From contig JALTGP010000259.1 of the NCBI GenBank assembly GCA_027076905.1, positions 1-41,457 of the forward strand: a DNA stretch of 41,457 nt. The letters run 5' to 3'. Positions 17,206-26,703 of this stretch are shown piece by piece; position 1 is the stretch's first letter, and every line of letters begins with the position of its first letter. Made by a program: the position numbers and the translations under genes. A model generated the notes under the pieces. It made no database searches and was not told the DNA's origin. It was given only the letters and a program-made list of their open reading frames with translations. This stretch comes from Campylobacteraceae bacterium (lineage in GTDB: Bacteria > Campylobacterota > Campylobacteria > Campylobacterales > Sulfurovaceae).

Positions 17206-18945
17206 ATGGAACGAGTAATAGAGTTATTAACCAGAGATGGTATTATAGATCAACGTAAAATAGATTTATTTATTAGTAAATATGGTCAAGAGCGTGTTAA
17301 TATAGAAAATTTAATTAAAGTTAAAATTATTAATACGTTAGAGATGGATGAGGCTCTGATTAAAGAGTTGCGTATTCACTCGATAGAGATGAATGATTTA
17401 GAGGGAATAGAAGGGATTGATACCACCCGTATTCTTAAACAGATTGCTAAGAATTTAGATATTAGATACGTTGAGATTAACGATATAGATATTGATTATA
17501 AACTACTAAAGCGACTGCCTCTAAAGCAGTTGATGCGATATAATGCTCTTCCTCTCTATACCGAGGAGTCCACCGTGGTAGTTGCTTTTGAAAACCCCTC
17601 TGACTTTGAGGCAAAGGGGGCAGTTGAGCGTTTTTTCCATGGAAAGATTATGGAGGTGTGTATCGCCAAAGCTCAAATGATACGGCAAGAGCTTTTAAAG
17701 ATTAAAACTTCTGAAGATGTAGAAGAGTTTTCACAAGATATTAAGCATGACCTAACCGAGGGAACAATAGAAATTTCAGAGGAGAGCAATGACTCTCCTG
17801 CAGTTTTAAAACTTATTGAGACGGTACTCTCGACGGCTATTGATGCTAAAGCGAGTGATATTCATATCGAAGCTACTGAGGATAATTGTATTGTACGTTA
17901 TCGAGTTGATGGAATGTTACAGGAGTATTTTATTCTTGAAAAAATTATTTTTGGACCACTTGCTTCTCGAATGAAACTGCTCTCTAATTTGGATATTGCG
18001 GAGAAGCGTAAACCCCAAGATGGACGATTTACACAGATAGTAAAAGGTCATGTCTTTGACTTTAGGGTTTCAACCTTGCCTACAATGTTTGGTGAATCTA
18101 TTGTTTTAAGGATTTTAGATAAGTCAAAAGCGTTGGTAAAGCTAGAGGAGGCAGGTATGAATGCCAAAGCCTATAAACAGTTTACCAAAGGGATTAAATC
18201 TCCTTATGGTATTATGCTTGTAACTGGACCTACAGGTTCAGGAAAGACCACGACACTCTATGGTGCATTAAATGCTATTATTGATGTAAGAGATAAAATT
18301 ATTACCGTAGAAGACCCAGTAGAGTATCAGATGGGTGGAATTCAACAGGTACAGGTCAGTGCTAAGACAGGATTAACTTTTGCCGCAGCATTGCGTTCGA
18401 TACTTAGACAAGATCCCGATAAGATTATGATTGGGGAGATTCGTGACCAAGAGACACTTAGAATTGCGATTGAGGCAGCCCTTACGGGTCACTTAGTTCT
18501 CTCTACACTACACACCAATGATTCTATCTCTGCAATTAGTAGAATGCAGGATATGGGGATAGAGGATTATCTTTTGGCAGGTGCAGTTATTGGTATTCAA
18601 GGTCAACGATTGGTAAGAAAGATATGTGATACCTGTAAAGAGGTAGAGAATGTTCCTCTGGATAGTTTGGTAAGTATCTCTAAATATCTTCCCAAAGATG
18701 CGGTGTTCTATCACGGTAAAGGGTGTGCCATTTGTAACAACAAAGGATATTCAGGAAGAGAGATGATTTCAGAAGTTCTTTTGATTTCAGAGGAACTCTC
18801 AACGATGATAGCCACAGGAGCTACCAAAGACCAGATGAGAGAACAGGCATTTAAAGAGGGTTTCACCACAATGTTGGAAGATGGTATCAATAAAGCACTT
18901 GCAGGTAAGACATCCGTAGAAGAGATTCTAAGAGTGGCTAGGTAA
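17206..18945 (+). CDS. mshE: Type IV pilus/T2SS assembly ATPase (MshE/PilB/GspE)
   Basis: This 579-residue hexameric ATPase powers fibre extension. It has an MshEN/GspE N-terminal domain (about 60-190). The ATPase core has Walker A GPTGSGKT (341-348), the Asp box EDPVEYQ, Walker B IMIGEIRD and the His box GHLVLSTLHTND. A tetracysteine zinc site (C474-x2-C477 and C507-x2-C510) follows. All key residues are present. AGGAGA overlaps the upstream stop and is ideally spaced from the ATG. The N-terminal domain may bind cyclic di-GMP as known for MshE; I did not see enough to confirm the motif. Confidence 0.95.
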   Translation: MERVIELLTRDGIIDQRKIDLFISKYGQERVNIENLIKVKIINTLEMDEALIKELRIHSIEMNDLEGIEGIDTTRILKQIAKNLDIRYVEINDIDIDYKLLKRLPLKQLMRYNALPLYTEESTVVVAFENPSDFEAKGAVERFFHGKIMEVCIAKAQMIRQELLKIKTSEDVEEFSQDIKHDLTEGTIEISEESNDSPAVLKLIETVLSTAIDAKASDIHIEATEDNCIVRYRVDGMLQEYFILEKIIFGPLASRMKLLSNLDIAEKRKPQDGRFTQIVKGHVFDFRVSTLPTMFGESIVLRILDKSKALVKLEEAGMNAKAYKQFTKGIKSPYGIMLVTGPTGSGKTTTLYGALNAIIDVRDKIITVEDPVEYQMGGIQQVQVSAKTGLTFAAALRSILRQDPDKIMIGEIRDQETLRIAIEAALTGHLVLSTLHTNDSISAISRMQDMGIEDYLLAGAVIGIQGQRLVRKICDTCKEVENVPLDSLVSISKYLPKDAVFYHGKGCAICNNKGYSGREMISEVLLISEELSTMIATGATKDQMREQAFKEGFTTMLEDGINKALAGKTSVEEILRVAR

Positions 18946-18949
18946 GCGA

Positions 18950-20194
18950 ATGAACTACTATAAAGTAACCATGACCAAACGTGGAAAAAGAATAACAGAA
19001 GTGGTTAAAGCCAAAAGTAAAATATCTGCTATGCGTACAGCAAAACAAGAGTTTATAGGATTTAATGTCTTAAAAGCAGAGGAGACCACTCCTAATATTA
19101 TGGATAATATAGGTGATTTACTTTCAGGAGTGCAAAAGTCTTTTGAACCAAAAGTGGATATTGGAAATAAGATTTCATCTATTCGTCAAATTGCGGTTAT
19201 GACTGATGCGGGTATCTCTATTCATGACTCTATTGATGAGGTGGCGAAAAATACAGAAAATCCAAAATTAAAAACCATTTTTACAACAATAAGTAATGAT
19301 ATCAATGCAGGTAAAGGGATAGGAGACTCTATTGAGCCGTATAAAGAGGATTTTGGTCACGTGGCAATAGCAATGACCAACCTTGGTGAAAAGACAGGTA
19401 ATATTGCAGGAGCATACCATAAACTGGCAAATATCTTGGAGAGCATTCGAGACAATACTAAAAAATTCAAAAAAGCAATCCGTACCCCATTGATTACTTT
19501 TGCTGCGATGGGTGTGGCGTTTACCATTTTGATTATGGTGGTTGTTCCTAAGTTTAAAGAGATGTTTGAAAAGTTTGATTCAGCCCTACCTGTTCCTACA
19601 CAGATTCTTCTCTTTTTAGAAAATATTCTTAATAACTACGGTCTCTACGTCCTTGGAGTCTTAATCGTAATTGTCTACTCAGGAATGCACTCCTATAAAA
19701 CGAGTAGAAAGTTTAAATATAAGGTAGATAAGATTTTAGTACATCCTAAGTTTTATCTTATTCATAAAATTGTCTTTTTTGCCACCATGCACAAATATAC
19801 CCTAGTTTTTGGTGAGTTGGTAAAGTCAGGTATCCCCGTCTCCGAAGCACTTGATACTGCGGTTGGTATGGTAGATAATGCTTATATCAAGCAAAAACTT
19901 CTCACAGTAAATTCCAATATTGCTAGAGGTATCTCTCTCTCTGATGCATTTGAACAGACAGGTCTGTTTGAAAATATGCTTCTACAGATGATTAGGGCAG
20001 GGGAGAACAGTGGACAGCTAGATATGATGCTTGGAAAAGTAGAAGGCTATTATGACTCAAGATTTCAAGACCTTATTGATAACCTTGCGGCTTATATTGA
20101 ACCTATTATGCTATTTTTTATTGCAGGATTGGTTCTTTTGATGGCACTTGGTATCTTTATGCCGATGTGGGATTTAGGTAAAGCAGTTAAATAG
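18950..20194 (+). CDS. mshG: Inner-membrane platform protein (MshG/PilC/GspF)
   Basis: The 414-residue protein has the duplicated GspF domain. Cytoplasmic helical bundles at about 70-170 and 275-375 each precede membrane helices (about 177-197, 220-245 and a final one at about 382-405). Typical signatures are IRQIAVMTDAGISIHDSI and FGELVKSGIPVSEALDTAVG. It transmits ATPase motion to the growing fibre. The first 60 residues form a small extra N-terminal domain as in other family members. It is the last gene of the operon: no mshF, pilin or prepilin-peptidase gene follows. Confidence 0.93.
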   Translation: MNYYKVTMTKRGKRITEVVKAKSKISAMRTAKQEFIGFNVLKAEETTPNIMDNIGDLLSGVQKSFEPKVDIGNKISSIRQIAVMTDAGISIHDSIDEVAKNTENPKLKTIFTTISNDINAGKGIGDSIEPYKEDFGHVAIAMTNLGEKTGNIAGAYHKLANILESIRDNTKKFKKAIRTPLITFAAMGVAFTILIMVVVPKFKEMFEKFDSALPVPTQILLFLENILNNYGLYVLGVLIVIVYSGMHSYKTSRKFKYKVDKILVHPKFYLIHKIVFFATMHKYTLVFGELVKSGIPVSEALDTAVGMVDNAYIKQKLLTVNSNIARGISLSDAFEQTGLFENMLLQMIRAGENSGQLDMMLGKVEGYYDSRFQDLIDNLAAYIEPIMLFFIAGLVLLMALGIFMPMWDLGKAVK

Positions 20195-20212
20195 ATTACT
20201 ATCATAGAGAGA

Positions 20213-20233
20213 AGAAGTTAAGCCTAAACTTCT
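20213..20233. terminator. Bidirectional terminator-like hairpin
   Basis: AGAAGTT (20213-20219) and AACTTCT (20227-20233) form a 7-bp stem with a 7-base loop, located between the convergent mshG and LolC-type genes and touching the stop codon of the latter. There is no long T-tract on either side. Confidence 0.4.
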
Positions 20234-21467
20234 ACTCATTTCTAAGTACTGTCAATGGATCAGTGGAGGATGCTTTTCTTGCAGGGTAGATTGAAGATAC
20301 CAAAACAATAACAAATGTACCGACAATAATGGAGATAAAGTCTGTTAGGGTTAGGTTGATGGGAAGTTTTGAGAATCCATATACATCTTCTGCCAAGGAG
20401 ATAATAGGAAATGTAGTTAAGACCCACATGCTAATAAACCCAAGAATAGTACCTGCGATAATTCCTGAAATTCCTATAATAGTTCCAAGTTTAAAAAATA
20501 TCTCTTTTATCTCTCTTTTGGTTGCACCCAATGTACGCATCAAGGCAATCTCAGAGCGTCTGCTCATGACAGTCATAAGTAGGGAAGAGATGATATTGAG
20601 TGAAGCGACTAAGATGATAAGGAGTAGGACTAAAAATAGAGCTTCTTTTTCCATCTCCATCGCGGAAAAAAAGCTTCTGTTTTGTTCCCACCATCCCTCA
20701 ACAATAAGATCTTTTTTTAAGCCGTTTTTTTTGAGAAAAGCTTCTATACGCTCTTTATCCTTTTTTTCATCTTTTGAATAAATATGGATGCCATCATAGA
20801 GACCCACTTTACGTTTTAAAACTTTTTGAAACGCTTGATGGGTGGTGTATATAATAGCTTTGTCATAAGAGTTAAGTCCTGATTTAAAGGTACTGTCAAT
20901 GATAAAACGTTTCTGTAAAGGCATACTTCCAAAACCTATCGCTTGTTGTTCTGAAAAATAGAGGGTGAGCTTTTGATTTTTTTCTACGCCCATCTCTTCT
21001 GCTAGAATAGAGCCCGTAACGATTTTATATCTACTTTGAATATGCTCTGAAGTCTCTAATGCTTTTTTAAAAACAGTATTAATCATTGCTTCTTTTTGAA
21101 AATCAATACCATAAAGGATAGAACCATTGACATTTGAACCACTTTTGCTGATAACTTGTGTGGTGTAGTAGGGGCTTAGTTCAATCTTTGGAAACTCCTC
21201 TTTTAGTTTGTTCACAAGATTTTGATTGGTGGCATTGTAGATGATGGGGGTGATGGTAAGTGGATAGTTCATGACAAAGAGGCGTTTTTTAAACTCCTCT
21301 TGTGTTCCATGCATAATTCCCATCGCCAACATCAGTACCATCACCCCTGCAGTAATACCTAAAAAAGCCAAGATAGAGGAGATAAAGATAAAAGGGTTAT
21401 CTTTATCATATTTAAGATAATGTTTGATTATCTTATTAACAAAGGCTTTGTTGCTAGGCGTTGCCAT
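20232..21467 (-). CDS. Lipoprotein-releasing ABC permease, LolC/LolE family
   Basis: This 411-residue inner-membrane protein has the MacB/FtsX layout: one N-terminal membrane helix (about 27-50), a large periplasmic domain (about 55-270) and three C-terminal helices (about 275-300, 325-350, 380-400), ending in YPARKASSTDPLTVLRNE. It would extract lipoproteins from the inner membrane for transfer to LolA. The partner ATPase LolD is not in the window. In this phylum a single such permease often replaces the LolC/LolE pair. The ATG shares a base with the secA stop (TAATG), so it is translated with SecA, another envelope-traffic component. Confidence 0.85.
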   Translation of the reverse strand: MATPSNKAFVNKIIKHYLKYDKDNPFIFISSILAFLGITAGVMVLMLAMGIMHGTQEEFKKRLFVMNYPLTITPIIYNATNQNLVNKLKEEFPKIELSPYYTTQVISKSGSNVNGSILYGIDFQKEAMINTVFKKALETSEHIQSRYKIVTGSILAEEMGVEKNQKLTLYFSEQQAIGFGSMPLQKRFIIDSTFKSGLNSYDKAIIYTTHQAFQKVLKRKVGLYDGIHIYSKDEKKDKERIEAFLKKNGLKKDLIVEGWWEQNRSFFSAMEMEKEALFLVLLLIILVASLNIISSLLMTVMSRRSEIALMRTLGATKREIKEIFFKLGTIIGISGIIAGTILGFISMWVLTTFPIISLAEDVYGFSKLPINLTLTDFISIIVGTFVIVLVSSIYPARKASSTDPLTVLRNE

Positions 21468-24103
21468 TACGCTAAAGCTCCCTTTTTAGGCCCACTTTTT
21501 CCACAGCACTCTTTATATTTTTTTCCTGAACCACAAGGACATGGTTCATTTCTTTTTGGTTTTTTTTCACTTCTAATAGGTCTTCTAGTCGGGGCTTCTC
21601 CCTCTTCAAAATCAGCCTCTACCATCTCATCTTCATTGGTGGTTGCTACTGCCAATTCACTCTCTAGCTCATCACGAATAGCATCAAGTCGTCGTTGCTC
21701 CTCTTCTGGGTCTTGAAAGTTGAATTGTACCATTTGTAATACTTCGATTGCTTCATGTTTAATATTTTCAATTAACTGCATAAAAAGGTTATAGCTATCT
21801 TTTTTATACTCGGTGAGAGGGTCTTTTTGGTTGTAGCCTCGTAGTCCAATACCTGTTTTGAGTACATCCATCTCATAGAGGTGGTCACGCCATTTTGGGT
21901 CAAGAACTTGAAGGTAAAGTACGCGTTGAACTTCGCTTCTCTGCTCTTCGTTGAGTGGCTCCATTTTACTCTCATAGCTTTGTGTGATAATATCCAAGAG
22001 CATCTCTTTGATTTCGCTATAATCTTTTCCTTTAAAGATATCAATCTCGGCATTAATTGCCATCTTTTCTCCAATCATATGAGAAAGCTTTTGAAGGTCA
22101 AAATCTTCACTCGCTGCACCATCATACATCTCACACTCATTCATAAGGTAGTCAACATACTCAATTCTATTCTCTCTAATCTTTGAGTCGATATCATACT
22201 CAGAATCCAAGAGCTGATTTCTAAATTTATAGATAGCTTTTCTCTGTTGAGAGGCGATATCATCATACTCCAAAATATGCTTACGTGATTCATAGTGCAT
22301 ATTTTCCACTTTAGTTTGTGCTTTTTCAACGGAACGTGTAACAATTTTAGAGTCGATATACTCACCCTCCTCAACACCCAGCTTATTCATAATAGTACGG
22401 ATTTTTTCACCACCAAAAATTCTCAAAAGGTTATCATCCAAACTTAGGTAAAATTGAGAAGCTCCTGCATCCCCTTGACGACCTGAACGACCACGTAGCT
22501 GGTTGTCGATTCGTCTACTTTCATGTCTCTCTGTTCCTAGGATATATAGACCTCCAAGACCTTTTATTTCATCATTTATCTTGATGTCAACCCCACGTCC
22601 TGCCATGTTGGTTGCTACAGTAACAGCCCCTTTTTTACCCGCTTCCATAATAATTTGTGCTTCATGCTCATGGTTTTTAGCATTAAGGATATTGTGTGGT
22701 ATTTTTGCTTTTTTAAGACGCTTATGAACAAGTTCAGATTTCTCAATAGAAGCTGTACCTATAAGAACAGGTTGTCCTTTTTCATGAAGCTCTTTTACCT
22801 TTCGTGCAACTGCGTCAAGTTTTTCTCTTTCTGTATTATAGATAAGGTCATTCTTATCATCTCTGGCAATTGGTAGATTGGTAGGAATAGAGATAACTTC
22901 TAAGCTATAAATCTCTGCAAACTCAGTAGCTTCTGTTTGAGCCGTACCTGTCATACCTGCGAGTTTTTCATACCCACGGAAGTAGTTTTGGTAGGTGATT
23001 TCTGCCAGTGTTTGAGATTCATCTTTGACCTGAACACTCTCTTTTGATTCAAGTGCTTGGTGTAACCCTTCGCTAAATCTTCTCCCTTCAGAGAGGCGAC
23101 CTGTAAACTCATCAACAATAATAATTTCACCATTTTGAGAGACATAGTCCACATCTCTTACAAAAATATATTGGGCTTTCATTGCTTGGTCAAGGTGGTG
23201 AGCAAGGGTTGCATTCTCTAAACTATAGAGATTGTCTACCTCAAAAAGGTCTTGTGCTTTTTGTAGTCCATCTTCGGTCATAAGCACCTGCTTATTTTTT
23301 TCATCTACATAAAAATCTCCAGTGGTCTCTTCTGGTTCACCTGGCTTGGTCTCTTTTTTCTCACCTTTTATCATCTGTAGGGCAATTTTATTAGCTTGTT
23401 CGTAATGCACCACATCTCTTTGTACAGGACCTGAGATAATCAGTGGTGTTCTGGCCTCATCAATTAAGATAGAGTCCACTTCATCAATAATTGCATAGTG
23501 GTGACCACGTTGAACTTTCTCTTCGGCTCGGCTTTTCATATTGTCGCGAAGGTAGTCAAATCCATATTCGTTATTTGTTCCATAAGTTATATCAGCATTA
23601 TACTGATCTTTTTTACCCATATCATCTTGGATTTCAGCTGTTAGACATCCTACTGAGTATCCTAAGAAGTTGTATAAAACACCCATCTCAACGGAGTCTC
23701 TTGATGCAAGATAGTCGTTGACTGTGACAATATGTACCCCTTTGCCAACCATTGCATTGAGTGCGACTGCCAGTGTCGCAACAAGGGTTTTTCCCTCTCC
23801 TGTCTTCATCTCTGCAATGGAGTTTTCATGCAATACAATTCCACCCACAAGTTGCACATCATGATGACGCAGACCAAGTGTTCGTTTACTCGCCTCTTTT
23901 GTAATAGCAAAAGAGTCTTCTAGTACATCATCAAGCGTTTTTTCATTGGCTTGTACGGAAGTTTTTAATTGATTAAATTCGGATTGGAGTTCTTCATCTG
24001 AGAGTTTCTCATATTTATCTTCTAACTTACTAATTTTGTGTGCTCTTTTCAAATAACCTTTTACAATTCTGTCATTTTTTGAACCAAATATCATTTTTAA
24101 CAT
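21467..24103 (-). CDS. secA: Preprotein translocase ATPase SecA
   Basis: The 878-residue motor drives Sec-dependent export. It shows the Walker A MKTGEGKT, the DEAD-type [21 protein letters not shown], the preprotein-crosslinking region, [12 protein letters not shown] with the [23 protein letters not shown] block, and the helical scaffold/wing. The C-terminal zinc-binding tail [14 protein letters not shown] binds SecB or lipids. Length and motifs are complete. The ATG at 24103 gives [12 protein letters not shown], the normal short N-terminus. The ribosome-binding site is weak (AGG 13 bases away). The 213-bp upstream spacer is very AT-rich and I see nothing else in it. Confidence 0.98.
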   Translation of the reverse strand: MLKMIFGSKNDRIVKGYLKRAHKISKLEDKYEKLSDEELQSEFNQLKTSVQANEKTLDDVLEDSFAITKEASKRTLGLRHHDVQLVGGIVLHENSIAEMKTGEGKTLVATLAVALNAMVGKGVHIVTVNDYLASRDSVEMGVLYNFLGYSVGCLTAEIQDDMGKKDQYNADITYGTNNEYGFDYLRDNMKSRAEEKVQRGHHYAIIDEVDSILIDEARTPLIISGPVQRDVVHYEQANKIALQMIKGEKKETKPGEPEETTGDFYVDEKNKQVLMTEDGLQKAQDLFEVDNLYSLENATLAHHLDQAMKAQYIFVRDVDYVSQNGEIIIVDEFTGRLSEGRRFSEGLHQALESKESVQVKDESQTLAEITYQNYFRGYEKLAGMTGTAQTEATEFAEIYSLEVISIPTNLPIARDDKNDLIYNTEREKLDAVARKVKELHEKGQPVLIGTASIEKSELVHKRLKKAKIPHNILNAKNHEHEAQIIMEAGKKGAVTVATNMAGRGVDIKINDEIKGLGGLYILGTERHESRRIDNQLRGRSGRQGDAGASQFYLSLDDNLLRIFGGEKIRTIMNKLGVEEGEYIDSKIVTRSVEKAQTKVENMHYESRKHILEYDDIASQQRKAIYKFRNQLLDSEYDIDSKIRENRIEYVDYLMNECEMYDGAASEDFDLQKLSHMIGEKMAINAEIDIFKGKDYSEIKEMLLDIITQSYESKMEPLNEEQRSEVQRVLYLQVLDPKWRDHLYEMDVLKTGIGLRGYNQKDPLTEYKKDSYNLFMQLIENIKHEAIEVLQMVQFNFQDPEEEQRRLDAIRDELESELAVATTNEDEMVEADFEEGEAPTRRPIRSEKKPKRNEPCPCGSGKKYKECCGKSGPKKGALA

Positions 24104-24316
24104 TATTATTATAACCTAGTATTAAAATTGTAATGATTTTATCTAAATTATGATTAGTGAGCTATTAAAAATTATTAAGATATTTAATATCAGTATATTA
24201 AATTATAAATTAAATCTTAAAAATGCGAATAAAGATTAAAATAAAAAATTAAAATAAAATTTAATATAATGTAAAGTGTGGTTTAAATGGTAATTTTAAG
24301 AGATTGCCATTTTTAT

Positions 24317-25153
24317 TTATTGGGGTTGAAATTTAAACATCTTCTCCATAGCTATGGCTTCATCTCGACCATATACTACAATCTCTTTGTCTACTGCTAT
24401 TCTCTTTTTCCCAAGCTTGTTTGGGTACTTAACAAAATTTAAAATGTGTTTGATGCAGTTGATTCGTGCCTTTTTCTTATTATCGCTTTTGATAATTGTC
24501 CATGGGGCATCCTCTGTATGTGTAGCAGAGAGCATCATATATTTTGCTAATGAGTACTCATCCCAAAGCTTTTGAGACTCTTTATCTACAGGTGATAGCT
24601 TGTACTGCTTTAGTGGGTCATTCTCTCTGGATTTAAATCGCTTCTCTTGCTCCTTTTTTGAGACAGAAAAATAAAACTTAAAGAGTTGAATATCTTCATC
24701 TACTATCATTTTTTCAAATGCAGGGGCATCTTTTAAAAACTTGTGGTGTTGTCTCTCGGTACAAAAACCCATCACAGGCTCAACCATTGAACGGTTGTAC
24801 CAACTTCTATCAAATAGTACTATCTCACCTGCAGCAGGGAGGTGTTTGGCATAGCGTTGAAAATACCATTGAGAGCTTTCTTTGTCACTTGGTTTTTCAA
24901 GGGCAACAACCCTTGCTCCTCTTGGGTTGAGGTGTTCGGTGATTCTTTTAATCGTCCCTCCTTTTCCCGCGGCATCACGACCTTCAAAAATCATTAGAAT
25001 CTTTAGACCCTTATTTTTGACATGGTTTTGAAATTTTAAAAGCTCTACTTGAAGCTGTCTTAGCTCTTTTTCATACTCTATTTTCTCTTTTTTGACCCAT
25101 ATTTGAATCTTTTTATCACCCTCTTTTATCTCTTTTTTACTCCGTTTAGCCAT
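24317..25153 (-). CDS. ppk2: Polyphosphate kinase 2
   Basis: The 278-residue cytoplasmic enzyme transfers phosphate between inorganic polyphosphate and nucleoside diphosphates or monophosphates. It has the PPK2 Walker A GRDAAGKGG (58-66), Walker B FDRSWYNR (D115) and the lid region rich in Arg/Lys (KEQEKRFKSR). The single-domain length fits class I PPK2. AGGAG sits six bases before the ATG, and a TATAAT lies about 75 bp upstream. It is monocistronic. The preference for ADP or GDP cannot be read from the sequence by eye. Confidence 0.93.
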   Translation of the reverse strand: MAKRSKKEIKEGDKKIQIWVKKEKIEYEKELRQLQVELLKFQNHVKNKGLKILMIFEGRDAAGKGGTIKRITEHLNPRGARVVALEKPSDKESSQWYFQRYAKHLPAAGEIVLFDRSWYNRSMVEPVMGFCTERQHHKFLKDAPAFEKMIVDEDIQLFKFYFSVSKKEQEKRFKSRENDPLKQYKLSPVDKESQKLWDEYSLAKYMMLSATHTEDAPWTIIKSDNKKKARINCIKHILNFVKYPNKLGKKRIAVDKEIVVYGRDEAIAMEKMFKFQPQ

Positions 25154-25225
25154 CTATTCTCCTATCCTATAAATTTATCATTTTTGATTTTTTGTATTTT
25201 GATATCGTTACTCTATTTTTATCAA

Positions 25226-25231
25226 ATTATA
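25226..25231 (-). promoter_or_regulatory. -10 box of ppk2
   Basis: On the minus strand CGCTATAAT gives a perfect -10 hexamer, about 73 bases before the ppk2 ATG. An imperfect hairpin (25241-25258) lies just upstream of it. Confidence 0.5.
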
Positions 25232-25240
25232 GCGAAAAAT

Positions 25241-25268
25241 CACCTCCTTTAGGTGGTGGAGTTGTCAA
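25241..25268 (+). repeat. Imperfect hairpin followed by TCAA, possible IS200/IS605 right-end relic
   Basis: CACCTCC and GGTGGTG pair as an 8-bp stem with one T-T mismatch and a 2-base loop (25241-25258), followed by GAGTTG and TCAA (25265-25268). The shape and spacing mirror the right end of the IS608-like element at 37155-37186, but the sequence differs and no left end is found. It could equally be an operator for ppk2. Confidence 0.3.
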
Positions 25269-25354
25269 ATAACTATGTGTTACCTATACATTACTATATT
25301 ATTATTTATGAAAAAATATGAGACATATGTGTTGTTTTTTATATAAAAAAAGAG

Positions 25355-25360
25355 TATAAT
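25355..25360 (+). promoter_or_regulatory. -10 box of the monohaem cytochrome gene
   Basis: TATAAT lies 33 bp before the cytochrome ATG; a CGGAG ribosome-binding site follows six bases ahead of the start. Confidence 0.6.
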
Positions 25361-25393
25361 TCAAAGCAATTTAATTTAAAATCGGAGAAAAAA

Positions 25394-25771
25394 ATGATAA
25401 AACAAAGTTTAATCGTAATCGCAACATTGGCCTTTCTTAATATTTCTGCTTTGGCAGCTGATACAAATGATACAAAAGTAGAGACTAACAGTACCAAACA
25501 AGCTGAAGATAATAGTACAAAAAAAGCAGATGCTAAACCAGCTATTGAAGTAAATACTGCTGCTTGTGCAGGATGTCATGGTAAAGATTTTGAGAAAAAA
25601 GCGTTAAATGTCTCTAAAATTGTAAAAGATATGACAAAAGCAGATATTATTGCCTCTCTTAAAGGGTACAAAGAGGGTAAAGGTGGAGCGATGAAAGCTG
25701 TTATGATGGGTCAAGTAAAAGCACTTACTGATGAGCAGATGACTGCCATTGCTGAGAAATTTGGAAAATAA
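25394..25771 (+). CDS. Monohaem cytochrome c, class I (c553-like)
   Basis: This 125-residue periplasmic electron carrier has a signal peptide (1 to about 21, ALAA). A low-complexity linker rich in Thr, Asn, Lys and Asp (about 22-49, with repeated NSTK) leads to a short cytochrome domain with the haem motif C58-x-x-C61-H62. Methionines at 100, 104 and 105 are candidates for the distal ligand. The C-terminal helix LTDEQMTAIAEKF is typical for soluble cytochromes of this phylum. The linker may tether the haem domain if the signal is not cleaved. It is monocistronic, with a good promoter and a strong terminator. Confidence 0.92.
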   Translation: MIKQSLIVIATLAFLNISALAADTNDTKVETNSTKQAEDNSTKKADAKPAIEVNTAACAGCHGKDFEKKALNVSKIVKDMTKADIIASLKGYKEGKGGAMKAVMMGQVKALTDEQMTAIAEKFGK

Positions 25772-25777
25772 AAAGTG

Positions 25778-25806
25778 TTAAAAGAGAGAGGTTCTCTCTC
25801 TTTTAA
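25778..25806. terminator. Strong intrinsic terminator hairpin
   Basis: A perfect 13-bp stem (TTAAAAGAGAGAG and its complement) with a 3-base loop starts 6 bases after the cytochrome stop. Its own 3' arm ends TTTTAA. It is close to symmetric, so it may work for both strands. Confidence 0.8.
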
Positions 25807-25828
25807 GGAATCTTCAAACAACAAATTT

Positions 25829-25990
25829 AGGAATACAAATTAAATAACTACCAAATTTCAAAGGCAACTAAACAAATATCTTTAACTTTAATTTTCCTTG
25901 AATTACGGGGAGTAGTCCTGCGTCAAACTATAGCTAAATCTATTCGTTTATTTACCTATGAAAACTGGCACTTATTTAATTTGCATTCCT
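25829..25990 (-). mobile_element. MITE-like palindromic element, copy 2 (inverted)
   Basis: This is the second copy of the element at 1-162, in opposite orientation, with three base differences. The left end is AGGAATACAAATTAAATAA and the right end, read inward on the other strand, is AGGAATGCAAATTAAATAA. The arms stay similar for about 65-70 bases. It fills the space between the terminator of the monohaem cytochrome gene and the stop of the convergent barrel-protein gene, only 8 bases from the latter. Flanks are TTT on the left and TAC on the right, so no target duplication is obvious. Confidence 0.78.
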
Positions 25991-25998
25991 TACCTATT

Positions 25999-26517
25999 TT
26001 AAAACGAAATCCCACCTGATACCTCTGGGTATCCTCTCCGTTCTTTATTTATCCCATCATCATACACTTCTTGAACCCAACCAAATGAGACATAAGAGTT
26101 TGGTGAAGTAATCATTGACATTCCCACTCTAGCACCATAACTGTTATAATCATCATAATTTACATGACCAACTTTACCTATAAAAGTATGACTGTAAAAA
26201 GCACCAACATAGGGACGAAATGGAATATCCAATGAAATATGATAGGTCACAGGAACAGTTATCTGACTAATAGAGGGGTCATTTCCTAACCACAAAGAGA
26301 ATGATGCCCCAACGGATAGGTTATCAGCCACAAAATAGTGTGCATTAGCACCCAGTACTGAGTAGTTGTTTCCATAAGCGGTATCTTGACCTAGGCTAAA
26401 ACCATAGTTTTTATGACCAATTGAAAACATACCTCCTGCATTTGCAAATGATACCAAAAGTAGTAGAGCCATGGCTAATTTTTTAATAGTTATTTTTTCT
26501 ATGACCAGTTTTTTCAT
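25999..26517 (-). CDS. Small outer-membrane beta-barrel protein, unknown function
   Basis: The 172-residue protein has a signal peptide (about 1-27, ending ANAG). Alternating hydrophobic and polar strands rich in Gly, Tyr and Ser follow, and the chain ends in phenylalanine (GGISF), the hallmark of barrels handled by the BAM complex. About eight strands fit, as in OmpA/OmpW/OmpX-type porins. I cannot assign a family. GAGGA lies seven bases before the ATG. The gene is preceded by a 186-bp spacer shared with the divergent gene at 26704. Confidence 0.7.
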   Translation of the reverse strand: MKKLVIEKITIKKLAMALLLLVSFANAGGMFSIGHKNYGFSLGQDTAYGNNYSVLGANAHYFVADNLSVGASFSLWLGNDPSISQITVPVTYHISLDIPFRPYVGAFYSHTFIGKVGHVNYDDYNSYGARVGMSMITSPNSYVSFGWVQEVYDDGINKERRGYPEVSGGISF

Positions 26518-26703
26518 AAAAAGTCCTCATCTGTATTTATTAAATTAATATATTTGTAATACTCAAAGTATAGAGTATTTTTCTTAATATTTAAACTTTA
26601 ACACACAGAAGATACCTTTCTTATTAAAATAACACGAAAACTAACCAATTATTAATAATAAAGTACTATCATAACAGTACTAAAAAATCAAATAAGTTAC
26701 TGC

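Noticed and set aside
25226-25268. TTGACA (minus strand, 25263-25268) as the -35 of ppk2
   Set aside because: The distance to the TATAAT is about 31 bases, far from the required 16-18.
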